This document shows, piece after piece, positions 18,644 to 27,976 of a stretch of 27,976 nt of DNA. The number at the start of each line of letters is the position of its first letter. The first letter of the stretch is position 1. The position numbers and the translations under genes are program-made. Source of the DNA: Chromera velia (taxonomy: Eukaryota > Sar > Chromeraceae); NCBI GenBank assembly GCA_018398765.1, contig JAHBMJ010001637.1, positions 1 through 27,976 of the forward strand, read 5' to 3'. Below the pieces are notes generated by a model that was given only the letters and a program-made list of their open reading frames with translations, made no database searches and had not been told where the DNA came from.

Positions 18644-20633
18644 ATGTCTTTCCATCGTGCAATCCTCTTTCTTTCTCTTCTGACGGGAGCTGCTGCCCAA
18701 GGCGGCTGGTCTGTCCGCCCCCCTCCTCGATCTTGGGGAGGAAGAGGCGACAGGGTTCTGGACGTGCAGCAACGGTTTCAGTGGCAGACCAACTACGGGT
18801 ACTGTGGAGAGGTCTCCTTGCAGATCGCTGCCATGTACTGGGGGACCTGGGTCTCTGCATGTGAGTCTGCTGCCTGTACTGTCTGTATGTAAGTCTGCTG
18901 CCTGTACTGTCTGCTTCAACTACCCCCTGGTGTGGATCTGCTCGCTTTCGCTTCCCAGACTGACGTGTTGCAGTGTTGCACTTGGTGTCTCCTGGGATTG
19001 ATCCTTCGTGATGCATGCCTATACTACTTGCAGGGACGATCCGAGAGATGAAGATTGCACAGGACTACATGAATACAAGACGGTGGATCGGGCAGGAGGA
19101 GAAGGACTCGCAGTACGTGATCAGGGACGGAGAGGACCCGATCATCGCGGCACTGCACCTCCAGTACTCGCCCTTCGCGTCCAACAGCATCCCCGCCCCC
19201 CAGTACGAGGTAGGTGGGGCCGGGTGCACATGAGGGTGTGGAAGAGACGTTCTCTTGGGTTAGAAAGTTGGGTTAGAGTCTTGGAGACCGACAGTGCAGG
19301 GCCAGTTTGTTGCATCATGGGGCGAAATAGTTTTTCTGCTTCTACATCGCTCTGAAGGACATCTTCTCACAAAGCATGTAATTCCATTGCCACTGTGTAT
19401 TTGCGTCCATCCTTGTGGTTGTGCTTGCAGCCCTTCATGGTGTGGATGAAGCGACAGATCCAGAGCGGGTCTCCAGTCATTTTCGCAACTTTTGTGCACT
19501 CATCTCAAGACGAATGGTAAGTTTCAGATTGAGGACGTCTGCAGGGTAGAGAGGAAGGAAAGAGGACCGTAGTCGTCCGCTGTCGGACAAAACGCCTTTC
19601 AATGAAGCCTTCCGCTCCTTTCGATACCTTGTGACCGTTTCCTTCATCCTTCTCTCCAGGACTTCATCTCTCTTTGCCTCTTTGCTCACGGTGGTCGGTT
19701 CTTCGGCCCGATGACCGTTGTTCCGGCATGCCCACCCCTCTGTTCTTCTCTCCCTCTCTCTTTTATTCATCTGAATACTCGGCATGTTCTCTCGATCCTC
19801 TGCCGCATCGAATTGATTTCGTGCTTCAAAAAAGTCACGAAGAAGAAGAAACGCTCCCATTGTGTGCATGCAGGTATGACCACATCGCTGTGGGTCACGG
19901 CATCCTTTCGGACACTGTGAACGACAGCCAGTTCAGGTCGCGTGACGTCATCCTCTGGAGTCCTCTCCAGTACTCCAATCTGGGAGGCACCGACAGTGGG
20001 TACACGTTTGGAAGCTTCAGCAACACCAGAAGAGGGACAGACGGGAGACGCCAATCCGAAATCTTCCAGGTGCCCAGAGACACTTGTTTCGGAATTGCCA
20101 TCTCGGGTCATGACAATTGGAGGGCAGACAGCACGCGTGTGTCCGTGGAGTATGAGCCTTTCCCGGACGAGAACTACTTGTCTGGATGCAACAGAGGAAC
20201 GAGATGTTTCCGTCCCGATGAGAATGAGCCTCTGGTTGCGACTGTGCACGACCTGACACCTGGACAGTCCTACACGCTTCTGAGATTCGATGGACCCGCA
20301 AACCTGCCTTCTGGGGATTACTGCGCCTCCAACGCTTTCACGCGTCGGTGGGATTTCACTGCTAGAGGAACCACTCACTCAGTCCGAGACAGAGTCCACC
20401 AGCTGGACGTGTCGTTCTTTCGTGCCGTCTCCGCGTGTCGGACTCCCTCTGCAGGTGGACGGGGAGGGTCGTGGGATGGGCAGACGAACAGGGAGGTGCA
20501 GAGACCCGTGGGAGATCGACGTGTGTCTGCAGGAAGATTCAGGGGGTCAAGTGAGGCTCAGGAATTGGTCGCATACTATTTCTCCTCTGCTGCTCAGCAG
20601 CCTTCTTCGTCTGGTCGAGTCTTTCTGGGATGA
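18644..20633 (+). CDS. secreted protein with C39-like cysteine-peptidase core
   Basis: Proposed exons are 18644-18860, 19034-19209, 19431-19516 and 19874-20633, giving about 412 residues. Introns are GT-AG (173, 221 and 357 nt) and all junctions keep the frame; two of them split TGG codons. The start at 18644 opens a signal peptide (RAILFLSLLTGAAAQ). The core has Q48 and C54 in QTNYGYCGEVSLQ, H163 in YDHIAVGHG, and D184 in RDVILW as a candidate third residue. This spacing matches papain-like C39-type folds. The downstream half is Cys-containing and looks like an extracellular beta-rich region with FTARGTTHSVRD near its end. Catalysis is inferred, not shown; a non-catalytic relative is possible. 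The last 60 residues are uncertain, because a 46-nt GT-AG segment (20409-20454) could alternatively be spliced out. Confidence 0.75.
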
Positions 20634-23210
20634 GCAGAGGAGGAGAATCGGCATGCAGTCACTAGAATGGTTGGTCAACGGAGCAGATAACTAGCGTACT
20701 TCGAGACTGCGTCCGTGTGCAAAGAGAGTAGTGGGAAGAGGCCTCAAACTTCTTTCGTTTCTGTTTTTCTTCTTTCTTTCTTTCTTTCTTTCTTTCTTTT
20801 CTTTCTTTCTTTCTTTCTTTCTTTCAAAATTTCAACTCCAAATCACTTGTTTTTCTCTTCACATGACACTCCACGCACGCGTGAGTGTACATTTCTTTCT
20901 GTGCATGCACGCCCACGTTCCTCCACCATCTTGTAACAACCAAAGCGATCGAGCCGTCGTCCTCCATGCTGCCTTCATTGACGCCCTCCCAAAATGATCG
21001 AGAGTGCGGAGTTCCTCTTTTTGCGCATCATGCACATGTTCGAGAGTGCTTGTTGCATTTCGTCTAGGATTTGATATCAACGCCATGTCTGTTCCACGCA
21101 TGTTCGACCGGAGCTTGTCAAAAAGCGAGGTTGATTTTTCCTTCGATCGTGACTGATTCACAATCGCAGTGTTGCACATGCGGCCAATTGTGATCGATTT
21201 GGGAGGCACGTTTTCTCGAGCTTCATTTCCCGCCTCTTTTAAGCGTCGGGCCACGCTGCTGGCTATCATGCAGTGGTCAGCTGAGTCAATTTGTCTGAGC
21301 GCACGCAGGCACTGCCAGGCCGACTGTTGTGATAGTGCAGTAAGCTCCCCGCGCATTCATACATGCTCTGTTGATTCATAAGTTTTTGTAAAGGCAATAC
21401 AAACAAAAGACGAACAGACACTGTCGAAAATGCATGATGATTACTCAGAAATTTACGTTCTTTGCCTTGTTTCTAGCCTTGTTTGTAGTAGAGCCTGAAA
21501 GTAGCGATTCTCGGTCGAATTTCTATATAACTGCATGTTTTTCTGAAATTTAAACTTAATTTAAATCCATTTTCTTTTGTTGTATCATATAATTTCATAC
21601 TCATAACTTGCATACATGCTCTATGATGATAGCCTCTATCATGCTCTAGGCCATGCTGCTTAAAACATTAATAATTAATCTGACAATTTGTTTACCATAC
21701 AATTTATATAGTATAATTAAGCATATATACCATAATTTCTGATAATGTTTAATTTTCTGTATGCCAAGCTAGATGCCGAGCGTGATTTTAGGCCTGATTC
21801 GGCTTAATTCGGCTGCCTGAGTCTTTTATAGAGTGTCTCTGAGTCAAACTGACAAGCTCTAAACAGTATTTTATATTGTTATTATAACTTATAACCGTTA
21901 CACCAATTCTGTAGTGTTACACACTGGCAATCACTTTTTTCAAAATATTTTCAATTGTTTTGTTACACATTGTTTTGTTCAAAGTTACATATTTTGATAG
22001 AATTTTGATGAATGAATTAGTACACACTTTCGTGTGCATTAATTTAAACTATCATTTTCAGGAATGCATTATTACATACTTTAGTGTGTATTAATTATAG
22101 GTTTTATCTGCATGAAAAGATGCTTTGTATATGGGGCCAAGTTAAGCCAAAGTCGATCTATAACCGTTTTCAGCTTTAAGTTAATTGAAGGTTTAACTTA
22201 CTCATTTTTGTCTCTTGCCGTCTCCCTGATTTTCTGTCGAATGCCGTCGAATATCGTCGAATGCTCAATGACTATATTTGACTAGATATTTGACTCCCTT
22301 TGACTGTTCTTAGGACTGTTCATGAAACTTTCTTCATCTCGATAATAGACTCGATTGTGTTTCACCAAGACCGATCGACCAAGGCCCTGCACTAAAAAAT
22401 TAAAAAAAAAAAAATTAAGGACCTCATTAAAAAAAAAAAAAAGAAAAAAAAAATTTGGAAAAAAATCAATAGAAAATTGATCATTAAATTCATCATTATT
22501 GCAGGGTTGCGATCTCTACAGACTCTACTGATCGAAAACAACCCTTCGCTGCCGGCAATTGCCGGTCTCAGCGGTCTGCTGGTAATGAAGATTTATTATA
22601 TCCTTCGATCACTAGGGGGATCATCACCTACAGATTGAAGTGCTTTACTGAGAGCTTTAGTTTTGTAAAATTAACCGTAAAGTTCGGCGTAAACAGTCTT
22701 AACATTAGTATAGATTGCCAGGAGCATAGCTTCACCGCCGGGCTAAGCGGCGGGCTTATAGTCAACTATTTGATTAATAACAATTATAAGTTTCTCGAAT
22801 AAGTCTAGTCACTCTAATGTATATAGTGACTGTGACGGTTCTAGTCTAGATATAGTTTAGGATATAGTTTTAGAATTAACTTGAAAATTTACTGAATATT
22901 CTAGTAAACGCTACTATAAGAACGCTAGTGAATGTTCAAATTTCAATTGCCGTATTTCCTGGAGCATTTCAGAAGAACTCTTAGTAGTAGTATAATATCG
23001 ATGCACTATTGAGTTTCATGATACTCTGTACGTCTCATCTGGGTTGCACAACTAGTTGCATAATATGTATCAAAATCCAGACTCACATGCATGCGTAAAT
23101 GCACCAACCAAAGCAGCAAAGCTATAAAGCCTAGAGTGTTTCCAGGCTGGACGATTTGCTCGATCGTCAAGACGGACTTTCACCGACAAGCTGCAGTGCA
23201 GAATCCACCA
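20634..23210. other. long intergenic region, no gene seen
   Basis: 20634-21400 has moderate GC and a CTTT microsatellite; open frames there have no recognisable content. 21400-23050 is AT-rich. It contains two similar stem-capable units, ACACACTTTCGTGTGCATTAAT (22022-22043) and a diverged copy at 22073-22095. Three GTCGAAT units 10 bases apart lie near 22237-22262. Poly(A) runs fill 22384-22455. A CCGGCAATTGCCGG palindrome lies near 22552-22565. Confidence 0.5.
20768..20825 (+). repeat. (CTTT)n microsatellite
   Basis: About fourteen CTTT units with one interruption, just downstream of the secreted-protein gene. Confidence 0.9.
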
Positions 23211-24633
23211 TCATGTCTCGTCAGGCGGGACTTGCAGGGGAAGGGCGGAATCCGAATGTATCAATCGGAGTCGCTGTGTGCGGAGGTACCACTCCTGAGG
23301 TTTCTCTTTTCTCAAAGTCTCCCACGCTGCCTGCTCAGCTTTCCGGGACCTCTCGGAGCATTCGGAGGGGGAGACGGAGAGGGCTGAAGCGAGCTGCTCC
23401 TCTGGAAGTGCACCCAGCTCAGAGGTTCTTTTGTGCTCTCTTGAATACCCGTAGAACTCCATCAAGTCAGCACCCCCTGCTACTGCCTCCACCATTTCGG
23501 TTTCCCTAGCAGAAAGGGACTGTCGACGTTGTTTGTTGATCGACGCGTCCGGTGCTCGTGTGTTCGTCTCCCACAGCTGCGACCTCTTTGCGAAATCAGC
23601 AACGTCGGGGTCCCCCCTGAGCTCTGCGAAAGAGGCGTCAAAAGGAATACCGAGGAAAGCGCAAAGACGCTGCAATTGACGCGGCATATCTGCCATGCAG
23701 TCTTCGTACCTGCAGAGCCAGACAGACAGTCAGACAGACTATGTGAGTTCTTTTTCTGTTTTTTTTTTCTCTCTTTCCTTTTGAAACAGACAGGCTATAT
23801 GGTTTCTTTCCCTCCTTTAGACAGACTATATGTTTCTTGTTCTTCTTCCTCCTTTTCTTCATTTAGACAGACAGACAAACAGAGAGACAGACAGACTATA
23901 TGTTTCTTTTTCTCCCTTCTTTTCTTCATGAACACAATAGACAAAAAGAAAGAAAGCAACAAAGACAAAAGAACATCACAGACAGACAGACAGACGGGCA
24001 GACAGACAGACAGACTATATCGTCTTTTCTTCACTTCAGACAGACAGACAGACAGAGCGACGGGCAGACAGATGAAGGACGCAGGACTTCTGATGGACTT
24101 CTGATTAGAAGAAGGAAAGGTGAAACGCCAAAAAACAATTTAAATAAACATGCGGATAGGGTCGATTCATCCACACGGGCCGACAGGGAGGCAGACAACC
24201 CAACACGGTGAAACGGCTTTCTTTCTCTGTTTCTCTTGCTTTAAAACGAAAGAGACAGGCTGGAAAGAAAAAAAGAAAGACGAACAGAGAGAAAGAGAGA
24301 AAGAAAAAAGAAGGAAAAGGAAAAGGCAAAAAAGGAAAAGGTAGAAAGACACAAAGGAAGGCAGGAAGCGGGAAAAGAAGAAGAAGAAAAAGAAGAAGAA
24401 GGCTCTCTCGCTCTCTGTATGTGTGTGTGTGTGTGCGTGTGTGTCTGACAGAGAGAAGAAAAGAGAGCGAGGGAGAAAGAAAGAAAGAAAGAAAGCAAAA
24501 AGGATTCAGAACCATCGAAAGAAGAAACGGAGAGAGGTGGGGGGGAGAGACAGAAAGTTCAACCGAGAGACAGAATGAAGCTTGCCATTTTTGTTTTGGT
24601 GTCTTCACTTCGCAAACGCACGCATCCATGTAT

Positions 24634-24671
<38 letters not shown>

Positions 24672-24769
24672 TCACACACATACACACGCGCGCACACACA
24701 CACGCACGCACACACGCATACACATACACATACACATACACACATGCACACACACACACACACAGAGAG

Positions 24770-24822
<53 letters not shown>

Positions 24823-26474
24823 AGGAGAGAGAGAGAGGGAGAGAGAGGGGGAGAGAGAGGCCGTGGGTTGTTTATCTTTTCTACTCTTCCTTTCTTGCAC
24901 CAACAGACGTAAAGACGAAAATGCCGTTTTTCAAATTCTCCGTCGTCCGCTCCTCCCTCCCTCCCGCCGCCCCCCCCCACCACTCGCATGTGCGCATGAC
25001 TGTGTTTTCCCTGCCGGTTTTGGGTTCAGCGCTTCCGACACTTCTTCTGGTCCCCTGATCATCCTTCGCGCCCCCGCCCACAGCCCGCCCGCGCGCTACT
25101 GAGAGAACAAATGGACGCATTCTATAGAACTGATGTGCAACTCTGACCTGACGAGAATTGTGCGGTCTGGGTACGTCTCAAGCAGCCGTCTCCCCTCTGT
25201 GTAGGCACGTCGCCATCTGCAAACATAAAATCTTGAGCGCAATCAAAAACTCTAAATTCGTCTATCTACTGCCAGGTTTCATCGCTGTCCGGAAAGTGTT
25301 TGTGCAAGGATTCACACAAAGAATACCAGGAGAACTGCATTCATATGAATCAAGGTATACGGAGGAAACGCACATGCAATGGAACACGCCGGGGAATCCG
25401 TCACCTCTGAAATGGTGAGAACATGAATCTCGTCGAAAAGGGTGACAGACGGAAGTGGGTAATGGAGAAAGGGACAGAAGAAACGAAAGAAAAACACACA
25501 AGACACAAATACAGGAAGATGAAAAAGAGAAGAAGAAGAGGTAATGAAGAGGAGAACCGAGCAAGCAAAAACAAATAAAAAAGACGAAACCGAGATCGAG
25601 AGAAACGAAAAAATATGAAACCACAAAGAGGAGAATGGCGAAAGACCCCGGCTTCACAGATAAGCACAGTACCAAGACAGAGAAAGAAACAATCGGCCAT
25701 CAACGCCATCAGTCAATTAGATTGGAATTCAGGGTAGGTGCACCAAGCGATCAAGTCAAGCAGGCCCAACTGTGGAAGCCCAAACAAATCAGTCTGTATG
25801 GCTCAACGCCCTTTCTTTTCTTTGTATGTCCAGCCAGATCGACTCACAGCAGGGCATTGAGATAGTGGTCGAAGTTCAGGATAATCGACCGGGACATTGA
25901 GGGAACCTGAGCCCTGGGATCTCTGACCAGCACAACGTACTTGAGGTCAGGATACAGACGGAGAAGCTCTGGAGCCCGCCAAAGGGTCTCACAACTCTTG
26001 TCAATCAAAACGGTGGCGCTCTGAGCTTCCGCCCCCTTTTCCAGCAGTTTCCAAACAATGTGATGCACACTTCTCTCCTTCTCCTTCGGGTGCATCTCGA
26101 CCAGCTCATCAAAAATGCAAACGGGGTCGAAGGAGCATTTCCACCGTACCGGTGCAAAGTTCTGAAGAGTGATTACATCATGCGTCAATCGAAATAAATT
26201 GAGGTCACAACTCAAATCACCGTAGTGAGGGACTCTGTGAAGAATGTCCGTGATGTGAAGAGGGTATGGAGAGAATACCTTCGGACTCTTCGCCAGACGT
26301 AGACGGAGACCTGCAAGGGAAGCAACCAATCTTGTGAGAAATACAAAAAACACCTGAATGGAGAAGGCACGCATACAGCGAAGAGAAGGTGCCTTCTCAT
26401 GCAGGAGCCTGACCATGAGATCCGCAGCGTCTCAGAGGACCCACGAGGACGCGTGTGAAGTCTGACCCGCTCAT
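23211..26474 (-). CDS. sulfotransferase, split gene, 5' end unresolved
   Basis: Minus-strand exons are at least 26416-25848, 25216-25148 and 23709-23211. Introns are 25217-25847 (GTGAGT...TTGCAG) and 23710-25147 (GTCAGA...CTGCAG); both are phase 2 and restore the frame. The third-exon junction gives [13 protein letters not shown]. The product has the sulfotransferase 3'-phosphate signature in [18 protein letters not shown], the [19 protein letters not shown] strand before it, and the usual YED...[14 protein letters not shown] ending. These enzymes move sulfate from PAPS to an alcohol or amine, often in the Golgi; the acceptor cannot be read here. The 5' P-loop appears as [10 protein letters not shown] in a frame open from an ATG at 26474, then [14 protein letters not shown] in the next frame, so a 1-nt shift lies near 26417-26424. 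A 43-nt GT-AG segment (26318-26276 region) could also be an intron. Confidence 0.75.
23713..24075 (+). repeat. CAGA-rich minisatellite in a sulfotransferase intron
   Basis: Blocks of (CAGA)n followed by CTATATGTTTCTTTTTCTCC-type pyrimidine segments recur about five times with a period near 60 bp. All lie inside the 1438-nt intron. Confidence 0.75.
24629..24862 (+). repeat. compound (CA)n then (GA)n repeat
   Basis: CACACA from about 24635 with interruptions passes into GAGAGA from about 24765 to 24862. A TG run lies at 24419-24441. All are in the same intron. Confidence 0.9.
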
Positions 26475-27015
26475 TCGATCGGTTTTGAAAGAGATCGACT
26501 CGGCAGCGGACAAGCTAAAGAGACGGTTTGGTAAATGCCGCACGGTTCACAAATCACCCACTGCCGCCACCACCGCTCAGGCCCTCGAGTCCATTGCGGG
26601 ACACAGCCACACTCAACTGAAAGAAGGCAAAGCTCTTGGCGAAGCTTTCGCTTCGGGGGACCGACAGCTTGCCATACCGTAGACGGAGAGACCGTAGACA
26701 GGAAATCCGTGTATGTATCTGTTGGCTGGTGATCTGTGCGGGGACTTGAAGTGCACGCCGACGTGTGCGGTCCGCTTCCTCTGGATCAGCTGTCGACTGT
26801 TTTGCAGGTGCGGGCGAATGACATATGTCGATATGTGATGGCGTTCTGATACGATCTGATGTCTGCTGTTTCTTGCAGTGTATCGGAAGGATCTTCAAAG
26901 ATCTTGACGTCCGTGGCGCGGCGCCATGCAAGATTGGTCTGGCAAGGCATATCATGCACAGCGCGCATGCAGAGAGCCGCGGCCTGCATGCATCTGACGC
27001 ACGCGAAGCGTGCGA
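26475..27015. other. upstream region of the sulfotransferase gene
   Basis: No further exon could be supported. The region is GC-moderate with TGCATGCATC near 26987 and an imperfect inverted CACGCGAAGCGTGCG at 27000-27014. Confidence 0.4.
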
Positions 27016-27190
27016 ATGGCCCGGAAAGCGAATTTTATAGAATTCTGGGGTACTCGAGGTCGTCGGTTCGAGCCCCGGCACCCTCACTTTTTCATCAAAA
27101 TTTACTCGGAAATCATGCATGCATGCATCGCCACGCGGTCCCAGAGCAATTGTTTTTAAGTGCCCTCCAGAGCTTCGCTTTCCGGGCCAT
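27016..27190. mobile_element. small inverted-repeat unit with tRNA-like core
   Basis: ATGGCCCGGAAAGCGAA (27016-27032) recurs exactly inverted at 27174-27190, enclosing 141 bp. Inside are a tRNA T-arm-like segment and a TGCATGCATGCAT run (27117-27129). No target duplication is obvious. A MITE or a decayed tRNA-derived SINE are both possible. Confidence 0.5.
27045..27092 (+). other. tRNA 3'-half-like sequence with pol III terminator
   Basis: GGTTCGAGCCC (27065-27075) matches the B-box consensus exactly. It is preceded by GAGGTCGTC and followed by CGGCACCCTCA and T5 (27088-27092), as in a tRNA gene end. I find no 5' acceptor strand TGAGGGT and no clear A box upstream, so this is not a full tRNA gene. 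Confidence 0.5.
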
Positions 27191-27976
27191 ATATGGCAGC
27201 TTATAATTGTGACCCCACGGGCCGGCTGGGCGAAAAAGGACGGACGCACGCAGATCTACAAGAAAAGTTTCCTTCGATCACCTCTAGAAGATCCCTAATC
27301 TCTAGGATCCTGGACTTCACGAGGTTTTCTCTCTATTCATATCGCGAATCGATACGCCCACTGCCAATACGAGTCTCCAATACTGCACTTAACGTCTGTC
27401 CTAAGGTTTTGCTTACATACCTACGTTCTGTCCTACGGAGATCCTTATACGTACGTTCCTACCGTCTCTTGAGGAGGACTGTTCTAGAATCGATCCTTCA
27501 CTCTCATCGGTTTCTTCTCTTCACTCAATTGCTCGATCCGACTCGATCACTTTTCTCTTCTTTTCTTTTCTTTGTACATGCATGCATGCTTTTTTATTCA
27601 AATACGTTTGGATCTCGCAATGCGCGCGAATCCCGTGATCTTGAGTGACTTTGACGCTCGTACTGCGCGCGACAGCCCTGCGAGGCGGCGAGATGCTATA
27701 TGAAGAGCGGCTTGGGCCCTACCGGAGCCGAACTTCCCAGTCACCCCGTCATCTCGACGACTCCTTTCCTTTCCACCTCGTCTTTTCTTCTCTCGCTTCG
27801 ACTCCGAGATGCATGCTTTCAGACCTTGAAGTTGGCCACCCTTCTCAGTCTTCCAGATATGCTTCTGTGTTCGATTATTTTTTTTTTTTTTTTCCGGGCA
27901 ATCGAATATTCGGCACGCCCGAATCCTCCCCCTTTCGATTGATCGGAGGAACTAATTCATCACCCCGTGTCCTGAC
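27191..27976. other. intergenic to window end, no gene seen
   Basis: Pyrimidine-rich and CGATC-rich sequence with open frames that show no recognisable motif. CATGCATGCATGC lies near 27577-27589 and a T-run at 27879-27893. Confidence 0.4.

Noticed and set aside
20409-20454. 46-nt intron near the end of the secreted-protein gene
   Set aside because: Ends are GT-AG and frame-compatible, but unspliced reading retains SFFRAV, which fits the end of the domain better. Left as an alternative.
23713-24075. CRISPR-like array
   Set aside because: Regular repetition is due to a CAGA/pyrimidine minisatellite in a eukaryotic intron; there are no constant repeats with unique spacers.
24105-25102. Several long ORFs on both strands in 24105-25102
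   Set aside because: They are translations of CA, GA and CAGA simple repeats inside the sulfotransferase intron.
27160-27648. 162-codon plus-strand ORF
   Set aside because: Starts inside the inverted-repeat unit and shows no motif or domain-like composition.

Overview
This is a eukaryotic nuclear window: genes are split by GT-AG introns, one product carries a mitochondrial presequence, another a secretory signal peptide, and the spacers are full of microsatellites and decayed transposons. The recurring TGCATGC motif, long simple repeats inside introns and Ty3/gypsy remnants fit an alveolate alga such as a chromerid (Chromera-like). That assignment is inference, not something the sequence proves.

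Layout. 1-335 is AT-rich flank. 336-4637 is a 5'-truncated, decayed Ty3/gypsy retrotransposon (RT, RNase H, integrase, one 365-bp 3' LTR). 5098-6743 is a complete small non-autonomous LTR retrotransposon with two 394-bp LTRs, a 5-bp target duplication and one short broken ORF. 7316-9752 is a three-exon gene for a two-TM, proline-rich protein of unknown function. 11194-14139 is a long-terminal-inverted-repeat element that carries a decayed coding sequence and is itself interrupted by a 704-bp hAT-like MITE (11871-12574). 14488-18018 (-) is a two-exon mitochondrial elongation factor G gene, most like EF-G2/GFM2. 18644-20633 (+), divergent from it across a 625-bp GC-rich shared promoter, is a four-exon gene for a secreted protein with a C39-like cysteine-peptidase core. 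23211-26474 (-) is a split sulfotransferase gene whose 5' end is unresolved and may be frameshifted. 27016-27190 is a small inverted-repeat unit holding a tRNA T-arm-like sequence.

The four host genes show no common pathway; they look like ordinary neighbours separated by transposon-rich DNA. A theme ties the mobile elements together. The two LTRs of the small retrotransposon differ by 17 substitutions that are all transitions. The cargo ORF of the inverted-repeat element is broken by four TAG codons where CAG would be expected. The Ty3 stops can also be explained by single transitions. This points to deamination-type decay of repeats. The ORF in the small LTR element, the cargo ORF and the two-TM protein have no function I can name.
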